A stretch of 5,968 bases of DNA from Acidobacteriota bacterium (GTDB lineage: Bacteria; Acidobacteriota; Terriglobia; 20CM-2-55-15), in the NCBI GenBank assembly GCA_003223895.1, contig QHXD01000233.1:1-5968 (forward strand), given 5' to 3'. Made by a program: the position numbers and the translations under genes. Below, piece after piece: positions 1-5,968 of the stretch; positions within the stretch are counted from its first letter, which is position 1, and each line of letters starts with the position of its first letter. The notes below the pieces were generated by a model that searched no databases, had not been told where the DNA came from, and was given only the letters and a program-made list of their open reading frames with translations.

Positions 1-485
1 TTGAGGAGCACGGAAAGTGTGGTTACGATCGACGCTTTGATGCGTCCTGTCACCGTCATCGTTGGACTGAAAGGGCGCGGCCGGTCCCTGGGCGGAAGCA
101 CGATCGGCTCGAAGGGAATCAGAATGTCTCCGACTTGGGCGGCGTCCTGGCAGCTTCGTACGACACGCGCCAGCGAAAACTCCGGCTGCGCGATGACCAC
201 GCGGAGCTGCCCAACGTCGAGGTAATGCATTCCGAGGTCTTGAGCTGCCTTCGTTCTCCCGCTTGGATTCGTAATAGTGGTCGTGGGCCGGATCACTTGG
301 TAACTGGTGCCGACCGCAATCCCATCCTCAGAGCCCTGACTGAGATAAACGTAATCCCCGTCGCTCGCCAGCACGCTTCCCGACGCATCGAACTTTAAAA
401 CTACCTTGAGGTTCTGCGGAATCGGCGACCTGCGCACAAAACCTGAACAATAGTGCCGGTCTTCGCTGGTCCAGCGCAAAACCCG
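1..485 (-). pseudogene. C-terminal part of the same LysM-domain protein, in the +1 frame, cut by the window edge
   Basis: I translated the minus strand by hand. The frame one base on from the LysM frame is open from the TAA at 486-488 to the left edge and reads as good protein: RHYCSGFVRRSPIPQNLKVV, then GDYVYLSQGSEDGIAVGTSY, then GMHYLDVGQLRVVIAQPEFS. It looks like a small beta-rich domain; the GSEDGI-x-VG-x-SYQVIRP stretch resembles modules in bacterial envelope proteins. There is no stop and no convincing start with a ribosome binding site, so it is best read as the continuation of the upstream LysM frame. Removing one base from the A4 run at 478-481 would join the two into an open protein of at least 329 residues (170 + 159). 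Either the gene carries a recent frameshift mutation, or the sequence has a one-base error. Function of this domain is not recognised. Confidence 0.7.
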
Positions 486-990
486 TTACAACAACAGGCG
501 CTGATGTGGCCACAGGAGCCGCAGGCGCCGGGACTGGAACCCTCGCTGGTGGCGGACCGGCCTCTACTGGGGGGGCCGGCTCCGGTGCGGGCGCAGGCGG
601 CGCAGGCGGCTCTGGCGCCGGTGGTGGCTCGGGTGCGGGCGGAGTCGCTTCTGTGATCTGAATCACCGGACGTATCAGAATCTTGTCGTTCGGATAAATC
701 CAGTGAGGATTGATGATGTGCTCGTTCTGCTCCCAGAGCTGCGGCCACAATCGTGGATTCTTCAAAACTTCCGCTGCGATGAGAGAGAGCGTGTCACCCA
801 TCTTGACGATTCGAATTTCAAACTTCTCCGGATTCGATGGATCCGGATTGGCGCTGAAGTGTCCGTCCGCACGTTGTGTCAGATTCTTGGGCGGCGGTCC
901 CTGTGCGGGAACGCCTTTGGAAGGCGTCTGTGCCGGCGCCTGGCCCAAAGTGGTCGTACCAAGGAGCAAAGCGGCAAACAGAGTTCTCAT
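328..990 (-). CDS. Secreted LysM-domain protein, N-terminal reading frame (gene is frameshifted)
   Basis: Probably an exported cell-wall-binding protein. From the ATG at 988-990 the product begins MRTLFAALLLGTTTLGQAPAQ: a basic residue, a hydrophobic stretch and an Ala-x-Ala-like end, as in a Sec signal peptide. A LysM domain covers about residues 57-108, with the typical GDTLSLIA start, the NP-x-LWP segment, WEQN and the closing I-x-PNDKILI. LysM domains bind N-acetylglucosamine polymers such as peptidoglycan. A linker rich in Pro, Ala and Glu follows (about 117-165). This frame ends at the TGA at 328-330, giving 220 residues, but after about residue 170 it becomes Arg-rich and unlike any domain, while sensible protein continues in the next frame. 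I take the last ~50 residues as out-of-frame. A start 13 codons upstream (1029) is possible but would put a polar stretch before the signal peptide. The gene is divergent from cysK. The role beyond wall binding is unknown. Confidence 0.8.
   Translation of the reverse strand: MRTLFAALLLGTTTLGQAPAQTPSKGVPAQGPPPKNLTQRADGHFSANPDPSNPEKFEIRIVKMGDTLSLIAAEVLKNPRLWPQLWEQNEHIINPHWIYPNDKILIRPVIQITEATPPAPEPPPAPEPPAPPAPAPEPAPPVEAGPPPARVPVPAPAAPVATSAPVVVTGFALDQRRPALLFRFCAQVADSAEPQGSFKVRCVGKRAGERRGLRLSQSGL
568..642 (-). repeat. Low-complexity Pro/Ala/Glu linker coding tract
   Basis: Within the LysM gene this stretch codes for degenerate repeats of the PPAPEP type (residues 117-141), an extended, probably disordered linker between the LysM domain and the C-terminal part. 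On the plus strand it is almost pure G and C, and it ends at a run of seven G at 569-575. Such linkers are common in envelope proteins that span the periplasm or wall. Confidence 0.7.
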
Positions 991-1085
991 AAGCCTACTA
1001 TTCGTAGCAGAAGCGCATCCGTCCGTCAACTAAATGTAGTAGATAAAGCAATTTGCGGTCATTTATGGTATCCTCGGTCGTTTCC
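991..1085. promoter_or_regulatory. Divergent intergenic region between the LysM gene and cysK
   Basis: This 95-base spacer must hold the promoters of both the leftward LysM gene and the rightward amino-acid operon. It is more AT-rich than its flanks (about 1028-1067). For the LysM gene, a possible sigma-70-type pair on the minus strand is ATGACC (1057-1062) and TACATT (1033-1038), 18 bases apart, leaving a leader of about 35 bases. For cysK, an extended -10-like TGGTATCCT lies at 1066-1074 without a recognisable -35. Neither match is strong. I see no clear operator palindrome, attenuator or riboswitch. Confidence 0.35.
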
Positions 1086-2009
1086 ATGGATGCGAGAATT
1101 TACGACAACATTGCACAGGTCATAGGACAGACGCCCATCGTCCGATTGAATCGGATGCCCCGGGACGGATGGGCAGAGATGCTGGTGAAGCTCGAGTCTT
1201 TCAATCCCGGCGGCAGTGTGAAGGACCGGATCGGACTGAGTATGATCGAAGCGGCCGAACGGGAAGGCCGCCTGAAGCCGGGCGGGACCATTGTGGAGCC
1301 GACAAGCGGCAATACGGGAATCGGTCTTGCGATGGTGGGAGCGGCCAAAGGTTACAGGGTGATCCTGACGATGCCCGAGGAATACAGTGTGGAGCGCGTT
1401 ACTCTGTTGCGCGCCTATGGCGCGCAGGTCGTCCTTACGCCTCGCGCAGAAGCGATGCAGGGTGCCATCGACAAAGCGGAAGAACTCGTTCGTCAGCATC
1501 CGGATTACTTCATGCCGCAGCAGTTTCGAAATCCGGCAAACCCGGAGGTACATCGCAAAACGACGGCGAAAGAAATTCTCGACGTTCTCGGGGAGAAACT
1601 CGATGCGCTCGTCGTTGGGCTCGGTACCGGCGGCACGGCAACAGGCACGGGTGAAATCCTGAAACAGAAGATCAAATCGCTAAAAGTTTTCGCCATTGAA
1701 CCGGCTGAGTCGCCGGTATTCTCCGGCGGAAAGGCGGGCCCTCACAAGATCCAGGGCATTGGCGCAGGCTTCATCCCCGAAGTTTTCAATAGAAAAATTG
1801 TGGATCGGTTCATCCCGGTTTCGTACGACGACGCGCGAAATGCTGCGCGCCGTCTTGCGGAGCAAGAGGGGATTCTTTGCGGGATCTCCTCGGGAGCGAT
1901 ACTTCACGCCAGCTGCACGGTTGCCCAGGAGCTGGGCCGCGGAAAACGTTTGCTCGCCATTCTGCCCGACACCGGCGAGCGCTATCTCAGTACGGAGTTG
2001 TTTTCTTGA
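1086..2009 (+). CDS. cysK: Cysteine synthase (O-acetylserine sulfhydrylase), PLP-dependent
   Basis: Joins O-acetyl-L-serine and sulfide to make L-cysteine and acetate, the last step of cysteine synthesis in the cytoplasm. The 307-residue product is close to the usual ~310 and matches the fold-type II PLP family throughout: NPGGSVKDR with the PLP-forming lysine at K46, the substrate-binding loop TSGNTG (73-78), the phosphate-binding GTGGTATGTG (180-189), and GISSGA (266-271) near the pyridine nitrogen. The C-terminus has LPDTGERYLST. The segment MPEEYSVERVTLLRAYGA-x-VVLTP follows the CysK pattern, so I prefer CysK to CysM or a cystathionine beta-synthase; use of O-phosphoserine instead cannot be excluded from sequence alone. 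I chose ATG 1086 because MDARIYDNIAQVIGQTPIVR aligns with typical CysK N-termini. Upstream in-frame TTG 1053 and ATG 1065 would add non-family residues. No Shine-Dalgarno is visible. It is the first gene of the operon. Confidence 0.95.
   Translation: MDARIYDNIAQVIGQTPIVRLNRMPRDGWAEMLVKLESFNPGGSVKDRIGLSMIEAAEREGRLKPGGTIVEPTSGNTGIGLAMVGAAKGYRVILTMPEEYSVERVTLLRAYGAQVVLTPRAEAMQGAIDKAEELVRQHPDYFMPQQFRNPANPEVHRKTTAKEILDVLGEKLDALVVGLGTGGTATGTGEILKQKIKSLKVFAIEPAESPVFSGGKAGPHKIQGIGAGFIPEVFNRKIVDRFIPVSYDDARNAARRLAEQEGILCGISSGAILHASCTVAQELGRGKRLLAILPDTGERYLSTELFS
1994..1997 (+). promoter_or_regulatory. Weak ribosome binding site for aroDE
   Basis: GGAG lies inside the last codons of cysK, 13 bases before the ATG at 2011. 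A second in-frame ATG at 2017 would be even further from it. The spacing is longer than ideal, so translation of the fusion gene may rely partly on ribosomes finishing cysK one base upstream. Confidence 0.4.
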
Positions 2010-2010
2010 A

Positions 2011-3387
2011 ATGCGAATGGCGGGTCTGTGCGTTTCTCTTACACCAGCGAGCCTGGACGACATCTTTTCTGCCGATGTCTCCGGCGCAGACTGCGTGGAA
2101 GTCCGCCTCGACTACTTGAAAGAGCCCCAGCAATCCATACACACGCGGTGGGACCGGCTTCCGCTGCCCGTCATTGCAACCTGCCGGGGAAAAGAGCGTG
2201 GCGGGCAATTCCAGGGATCCATCGAAGAGGAAACTCGAATTCTGGAGAACGCCGTCCACAACGGCGCGCGATTCGCCGATCTCGATTATCGGTTCGCAAA
2301 GCCGATGGCCGGAGCCGAAGTGATCGGCTCGTTCCATGATTTTGCGGCCACTCCTGCAGACATCGATTCGGTTCTCAGCCGCGCATGCGCAAGCGCTGCG
2401 CAGATCGCCAAGGTCGCGACGTTTGTCAACTCGTGGGCCGACAATCGAAGACTCCTCGCATTGAGCTCCCACCAGTGGTCGAAACCGGTGATCGTCACGG
2501 GAATGGGGGACATCGGTCAGATCACGCGCGTCATCGGCCCGGCGCGCGGCTCCTTCCTGACCTATGCGGCTTCGACGATCAGCTCGGCCCCCGGCCAGAT
2601 GACCGTCCGCGAAATGCGCGACGTTTATCGATTCGGCAAGGTAGGTCGCGAGACAAAGCTGATCGGCATCGTGGGAAATCCGTTGGGTCATTCGCTTTCA
2701 CCGGTCATTCACAATCGGGCCTTCGACAAGTTGGACCTGGATTTCGTGTACCTGAAGTTTCCGGTTCCGTCGGTAAAGGACTTTTTCGAGAATGCACGAG
2801 CCATTGGGATCGAGGGATTCTCCGTTACTATTCCACACAAGACGGCTGTCATTCCTTTTCTGCACGACCAGACTCCCGAAGCTCTCGAGGCCGGCGCGGT
2901 GAATACTGTCTTTCAGCGCAACGGTCAATGGATTGGCGACAACACGGACGTTCATGGAGTGCGCGCCGCACTGGCGTCGGCGGCCTTTGATCCCGTGGAC
3001 AAGACCGTTGTCATCCTCGGCCGTGGAGGAGCGGCAAAAGCGGCCATCGTGGCGGTTAAGGGAGCGAAGAGTGTCCGAACCCTGTCGAGGCAAGAGGTTG
3101 CAGACGCTTCCAACTATCGATGCGATCTGCTGATCAACGCCACCCCGGTCGGGATGTTTCCGGCCGTCGATGCTTCGCCCGTCCATGGCCCGATTCATGC
3201 GAATGTAGTACTTGATATGGTCTATAATCCGCCCATAACGCGCCTGCTGAGATCCGCTGCGGACCAGGGAAAAACGGTCATTCAGGGCACGACTATGTTT
3301 CTCGCACAGGCGGCCCGGCAATTCGAGATCTGGACGGGCCACCGTGCTCCCGCGGAAGTCTTCGACGAGAAGTCGTATTCTGTATGA
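2011..3387 (+). CDS. aroDE: Bifunctional 3-dehydroquinate dehydratase (type I) / shikimate dehydrogenase
   Basis: Catalyses two consecutive shikimate-pathway steps: 3-dehydroquinate to 3-dehydroshikimate, then NADPH-dependent reduction to shikimate. Residues 1-~205 are type I AroD: VEVRLDYL (29-36), RGKERGG with E62, FHDF with H109, the Schiff-base lysine K134 in QIAKVATF, R173 in ITRVIG, and SSAPGQM with Q196. Residues ~215-458 are AroE: GNPLGHSLSPVIHN (222-235), VTIPHK with catalytic K277, GAVNT (295-299), GDNTD with D313, Rossmann GRGGAAKA (337-344), INATPVGM (375-382), VYNPPITRLL and a C-terminal QAARQFEIWTG. All expected catalytic residues are present, so both halves should be active. 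The segment between the glycine-rich loop and INATPVGM is unusually short, and SRQ stands where NRT is usual. At 458 residues it is somewhat shorter than I expect for such fusions. It starts one base after the cysK stop and its end overlaps thrB by four bases (ATGA). Confidence 0.93.
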   Translation: MRMAGLCVSLTPASLDDIFSADVSGADCVEVRLDYLKEPQQSIHTRWDRLPLPVIATCRGKERGGQFQGSIEEETRILENAVHNGARFADLDYRFAKPMAGAEVIGSFHDFAATPADIDSVLSRACASAAQIAKVATFVNSWADNRRLLALSSHQWSKPVIVTGMGDIGQITRVIGPARGSFLTYAASTISSAPGQMTVREMRDVYRFGKVGRETKLIGIVGNPLGHSLSPVIHNRAFDKLDLDFVYLKFPVPSVKDFFENARAIGIEGFSVTIPHKTAVIPFLHDQTPEALEAGAVNTVFQRNGQWIGDNTDVHGVRAALASAAFDPVDKTVVILGRGGAAKAAIVAVKGAKSVRTLSRQEVADASNYRCDLLINATPVGMFPAVDASPVHGPIHANVVLDMVYNPPITRLLRSAADQGKTVIQGTTMFLAQAARQFEIWTGHRAPAEVFDEKSYSV

Positions 3388-4286
3388 GCGGCAGTGATTC
3401 ATTCCGAGTGCCGGCCAGCACGTCGAATCTGGGTGCAGGGTTTGATGCCCTCAGCCTGGCGCTGCAAAGGTATTTGAAAATCAGTCTCCAGGCAGGAGAC
3501 AAAAGCGAGATAGCTGCCCGGGGTGTTAGCGCTGAACTGATCCCGACTACGCCGGATAACTTGATCGTCCGCGTCGCGGCGAGCGTCGCGAAGCAACGCG
3601 ATCGGGAATTGCCGGCGTTCCGGATGACGATCGATAACGAGATCCCGCTGGCTCGCGGGATGGGCAGCAGCGCGGCGGCGATCATTGCCGGCATCACCTG
3701 CTACGAGTTGTTGACTGAAGACAAGCTCTCCGAGCAGGAAATCTTTCGTTACGCCTTCGAATTCGAACCGCATCCCGACAATCTCGCGGCTGCGCTTCGA
3801 GGCGGCCTCGTGGCCGCCGCCGTGGCGGCCGACGGCGACGTGCTGATCGCGAAGCTTACAGTTCCCGAGGGAATTCGACCCATCGTTGTTATCCCGGCAT
3901 TCGAGCTTTCAACCGAGAAGGCGCGCGCCGTTTTGCCGCAGTCTTACTCACGGAAAGATGCGGTCTACAACATTCAGCGTTCCGCGCTCACTATCGCGGC
4001 GCTGACCACAGGCGACTGGGCAATGTTGCGCGAAGCCATGCGCGACCGCATTCATCAGCCCTACCGAGCACCGTTGATACCAGGGCTCGAAGAAATTCTC
4101 GACCTCGAGACCCCCGGCCTGATCGCGGTCGCATTGAGCGGCGCCGGTCCTACGGTCCTGGCATTGGCGAAGCCGGCAGACGCGGAAAACGTCGGCCGGG
4201 CAATTGCGGGTGTATTTGAGAGGCATGGAGTGAAAGCAAGTTCGCATTTAGTGAATATCGATAACGAAGGAAGAGTCATCGTATGA
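3384..4286 (+). CDS. thrB: Homoserine kinase (GHMP family)
   Basis: Phosphorylates L-homoserine with ATP to O-phosphohomoserine, the substrate of threonine synthase. The 300-residue product is normal in length and carries the GHMP-kinase motifs in order: VPASTSNLGAGFD (9-21), the ATP-binding PLARGMGSSAA (88-98), EPHPDN (128-133) followed by a Gly-rich RGGLVAA, and the C-terminal LSGAGPTVLAL (251-261). The N-terminal ASTSNLGAGFD and EPHPDN together point to ThrB rather than other GHMP kinases such as mevalonate or IspE-type enzymes. Its ATG lies inside the aroDE stop (ATGA, 3384-3387), and its own stop overlaps the asd start in the same way, so translation is probably coupled at both ends. Only a weak GAGAAG (3367-3372) precedes it, 11 bases from the start. 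The neighbouring asd makes an earlier intermediate of the same aspartate-derived branch. Confidence 0.94.
   Translation: MSGSDSFRVPASTSNLGAGFDALSLALQRYLKISLQAGDKSEIAARGVSAELIPTTPDNLIVRVAASVAKQRDRELPAFRMTIDNEIPLARGMGSSAAAIIAGITCYELLTEDKLSEQEIFRYAFEFEPHPDNLAAALRGGLVAAAVAADGDVLIAKLTVPEGIRPIVVIPAFELSTEKARAVLPQSYSRKDAVYNIQRSALTIAALTTGDWAMLREAMRDRIHQPYRAPLIPGLEEILDLETPGLIAVALSGAGPTVLALAKPADAENVGRAIAGVFERHGVKASSHLVNIDNEGRVIV
4266..4275 (+). promoter_or_regulatory. Ribosome binding site for asd
   Basis: The purine-rich GAAGGAAGAG inside the end of thrB sits seven bases before the asd ATG. It is the best Shine-Dalgarno-like sequence in the cluster and supports the start at 4283 in the ATGA overlap. 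Confidence 0.65.
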
Positions 4287-5338
4287 AGAAGCTTAGAGTT
4301 GGAATTCTTGGGGCTACGGGAACCGTCGGCCAGGGCATGATTCAACTGCTGGAGCGGCATCCCTGGTTTGAAGTCTCGACTGTTGCGGCATCGGACAACT
4401 CGGCGGGCAAAAACTATGCCCAGGCTACACGTTGGGGATTGGAGACGCCGATTCCCGAGCCTGTCGCCCGGATGACCGTGCAGCCCTGCCAGCCCGGTCT
4501 GGACTGCGATTTTGTGTTGTCCGGCCTACCATCGTCCGTTGCAGAAGAGACCGAACTTCAGATGGCAAAAGCCGGCCTCGCCGTGGTTACCAATGCGGGC
4601 AGTCATCGCATGAAAGCGGATGTGCCGCTGGTTATTCCTGAAATCAATCCGGATCATCTCGATGCGCTCGACCTTCAGAAAAAACGCATCGGCAGCCGAG
4701 GGTTCATTGTGACCAATCCGAACTGCTCCGCAATCGGTCTGGTTTTCCCGATAGCGGCGCTGGATCGGAAATTCAAGCTCGAAGCGGTGCATGTGGTGAC
4801 AATGCAGGCTCTCTCGGGCGCGGGCTATCCGGGCGTTGCTTCGCTCGACATCATCGATAACGTTCTCCCGGCGATCGATATGGGCGGCGAGGATCGCAAA
4901 ATTGAAACCGAGTCGCTGAAAATTCTCGGCCGGTGGCGCGATAACCAGTTCGTCAACGCTCCGATTCGGATGAGCGCGATGACGCATCGTGTCAATGTTC
5001 GCGATGGGCATCTGGAAGCCGTGTCGGTGAAACTCGGGACGAAAGCGTCGCGTGAACAAGTCGAGGCGGCGATTCGCGACTTCACGTCGCCAATCGACGA
5101 GCTCGCTCTGCCTTCGGCTCCAAAGCCCGTCATGATTCTGGAGTCTCATGTGCAGCGTCCCCAGCCACGGCTGGATCGTGATCGTGGTCAGGGAATGGCT
5201 ATTGTTGTCGGTCCCGTCAGCGCGTGTGGCGTTCTCGATTACAAATTCCGCGTGCTCAGCCACAACACAATTCGGGGCGCCGCGGGCGCCGCAATCCTGA
5301 ACGCGGAATTGATGTATCGCAAGAGTCTCATCGGATGA
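4283..5338 (+). CDS. asd: Aspartate-semialdehyde dehydrogenase, archaeal/fungal-type
   Basis: Reduces L-4-aspartyl phosphate to aspartate-4-semialdehyde with NADPH, the branch point for lysine, threonine, methionine and diaminopimelate for the cell wall. The 351-residue product has an N-terminal Rossmann loop GILGATGTVGQ (7-17), TNAGSHRM (103-110), the catalytic cysteine C148 in NPNCSAIG, SGAGYPGV (178-185), EDRKIETE (203-210), and a second active-site patch HRVNVRDGH with R236 and H243. It ends in SHNTIRGAAGAAILNAEL, typical of this enzyme's C-terminal helix. NPNCSAIG combined with SGAGYPGV and EDRKIETE resembles the subgroup found in archaea, fungi and chlamydiae more than the classic E. 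coli Asd. The gene overlaps thrB and hisZ by four bases on either side. The homoserine dehydrogenase that would link it to ThrB is not in the window. Confidence 0.94.
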   Translation: MKKLRVGILGATGTVGQGMIQLLERHPWFEVSTVAASDNSAGKNYAQATRWGLETPIPEPVARMTVQPCQPGLDCDFVLSGLPSSVAEETELQMAKAGLAVVTNAGSHRMKADVPLVIPEINPDHLDALDLQKKRIGSRGFIVTNPNCSAIGLVFPIAALDRKFKLEAVHVVTMQALSGAGYPGVASLDIIDNVLPAIDMGGEDRKIETESLKILGRWRDNQFVNAPIRMSAMTHRVNVRDGHLEAVSVKLGTKASREQVEAAIRDFTSPIDELALPSAPKPVMILESHVQRPQPRLDRDRGQGMAIVVGPVSACGVLDYKFRVLSHNTIRGAAGAAILNAELMYRKSLIG

Positions 5339-5968
5339 AGGCTTATACCCAGATCCCTCCGGGGACACAGATCCTGATCGGACGCGCCGCCCGCCGGCGG
5401 CGCGTTCTCGAACGCGTGATCTGCTCGGTCTTCGAGGGCTGGTCGTATGAAGAAATCATTCCCCCGATTTTCGACTACTACGATGTCTTCATCAAAGGCA
5501 TGGGCACAGGGCCGGAGGAACAAATCTATCGGTTCATCGATCGCGAAGGAAACATCCTGGCGCTGCGCCCGGAATTTACTTCACTCGTGGCCAAGACGGT
5601 TGCCACGCGCCTGGTTTCGTCCCCGAAGCCCATACGGCTTTTCTATTCCGGCGAGGTGTTGCGTTTCGAACGACCGAAGGGCGGCAGGCAGCGGGAATTT
5701 GCCCAGATTGGAATTGAGCATTACGGCGGGGCGGGAAAGTCGGCAGACGTCGAAATCCTGCTGATCGCCGTGGAAACATTCGAGAAGCTCGGTGTTCAAG
5801 GGCTTCAGATCAATCTGGGAAGCGTGGATTTCTTCGGCGGCATCGTGGACAAGATGCCCGAAGCGCAAATTACCGAGTTGAAGGAAGCGCTCAATGTGAA
5901 AGACCAGGCGGCTCTTGAAGCCCTTCTGGCAAGATTGCCGCTTGGTGATCAGCGCAAGGAGGAATTGC
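5335..5968 (+). CDS. hisZ: ATP phosphoribosyltransferase regulatory subunit (HisZ), 5' part
   Basis: HisZ is a HisS-like protein that lacks tRNA charging. It forms a complex with a short-form HisG and makes the first step of histidine synthesis active and histidine-sensitive. The 211 visible codons read as a class II synthetase-like core: IPPGTQIL (7-14), FEGWSYEEIIPPIFDYYDVF (33-52), LALRPEFTSLVAK (75-87), and a motif-2 segment RFERPKGGRQREFAQIGIE (110-128). True HisRS usually has LRPEGT; the LRPEFT here favours HisZ. E80, T82, R110, Q124 and E128 align with histidine-site residues of HisRS, so the ligand pocket looks intact. The frame is open to the right edge, so length and the presence or absence of an anticodon-binding domain cannot be seen; HisS remains the main alternative. 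The ATG lies in the asd stop (ATGA), preceded by AAGAG at 5321-5325. Confidence 0.83.
   Translation, partial: MKAYTQIPPGTQILIGRAARRRRVLERVICSVFEGWSYEEIIPPIFDYYDVFIKGMGTGPEEQIYRFIDREGNILALRPEFTSLVAKTVATRLVSSPKPIRLFYSGEVLRFERPKGGRQREFAQIGIEHYGGAGKSADVEILLIAVETFEKLGVQGLQINLGSVDFFGGIVDKMPEAQITELKEALNVKDQAALEALLARLPLGDQRKEEL

Noticed and set aside
569..575. Run of seven G (C7 on the coding strand) as the cause of the LysM frameshift or a phase-variation switch
   Set aside because: If the frame changed here, the +1 frame would meet the TAA at 486-488 before reaching the conserved downstream part, so the shift must lie below 486. Nothing else suggests phase variation.
1001..1029. TTGACG (1024-1029) with TACGAA (1001-1006), 17 bases apart on the minus strand, as the LysM gene promoter
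   Set aside because: The -35 match is good, but the -10 match is poor and transcription would start only a few bases before the ATG at 990. I could not support it over the alternative pair further upstream.
1696..2010. Upstream extension of the aroDE frame to the ATG at 1696
   Set aside because: The extra 105 residues overlap cysK in another frame, are Arg/Ser-rich and match no AroD sequence. The family-like protein begins at 2011.
1987..3402. Two long antisense open frames opposite aroDE (1987-2691 and 2698-3402) as possible genes
   Set aside because: The plus strand codes for a well-conserved bifunctional enzyme over the whole stretch. The antisense products are rich in Arg, Cys, His and Ser without recognisable motifs, as expected of mirror frames in GC-rich genes.
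4526..5368. Antisense open frame of 280 codons opposite asd
   Set aside because: It mirrors the asd coding sequence, has no recognisable domain, and crosses the asd/hisZ overlap. It is a by-product of codon bias.
5335..5968. Histidyl-tRNA synthetase (hisS) instead of hisZ
   Set aside because: LRPEFT in place of LRPEGT and the position at the end of an amino-acid biosynthesis cluster favour HisZ. The missing 3' part keeps this from being final.
1..5968. CRISPR arrays, insertion sequences, tRNA or rRNA genes, riboswitches, toxin-antitoxin or defence genes
   Set aside because: I looked for spaced direct repeats, terminal inverted repeats, transposase-like motifs and structured leaders and saw none. 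The window is filled by conserved metabolic genes and one envelope-protein gene.

Overview
The window looks like ordinary chromosomal DNA from a GC-rich, free-living bacterium. An AroD-AroE fusion, a HisZ-type histidine protein, a LysM protein with a Pro/Ala/Glu linker, and an archaeal/fungal-style aspartate-semialdehyde dehydrogenase together suggest Acidobacteriota or a related soil or metagenome lineage. That placement is an inference from family resemblance; no marker gene in the window decides it.

Layout. Positions 1-990 (minus strand) hold a secreted LysM-domain gene that runs off the left edge. Its reading frame is broken by an apparent one-base shift near 478-485: the signal peptide, LysM domain and linker lie in one frame, and the rest of the protein in the next. 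A 95-base divergent spacer (991-1085) separates it from a tight plus-strand cluster of five amino-acid biosynthesis genes: cysK (1086-2009), a fused aroD-aroE (2011-3387), thrB (3384-4286), asd (4283-5338) and the first 211 codons of hisZ (5335 to the right edge).

How the genes work together. The first two plus-strand genes are one base apart, and each of the next three junctions is a four-base ATGA overlap. This argues for one transcript with translational coupling. The genes serve different pathways: the last step of cysteine synthesis, two steps of the shikimate pathway, two steps of the aspartate/threonine branch, and the first, feedback-controlled step of histidine synthesis. The cluster is therefore a mixed amino-acid operon, not a single-pathway one.

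I found no tRNA, rRNA, CRISPR array, insertion sequence, riboswitch or convincing terminator, and no candidate for a new biological system. The points most worth a second look are the broken LysM frame and an unusually short NADP-binding segment in the AroE half of the fusion.
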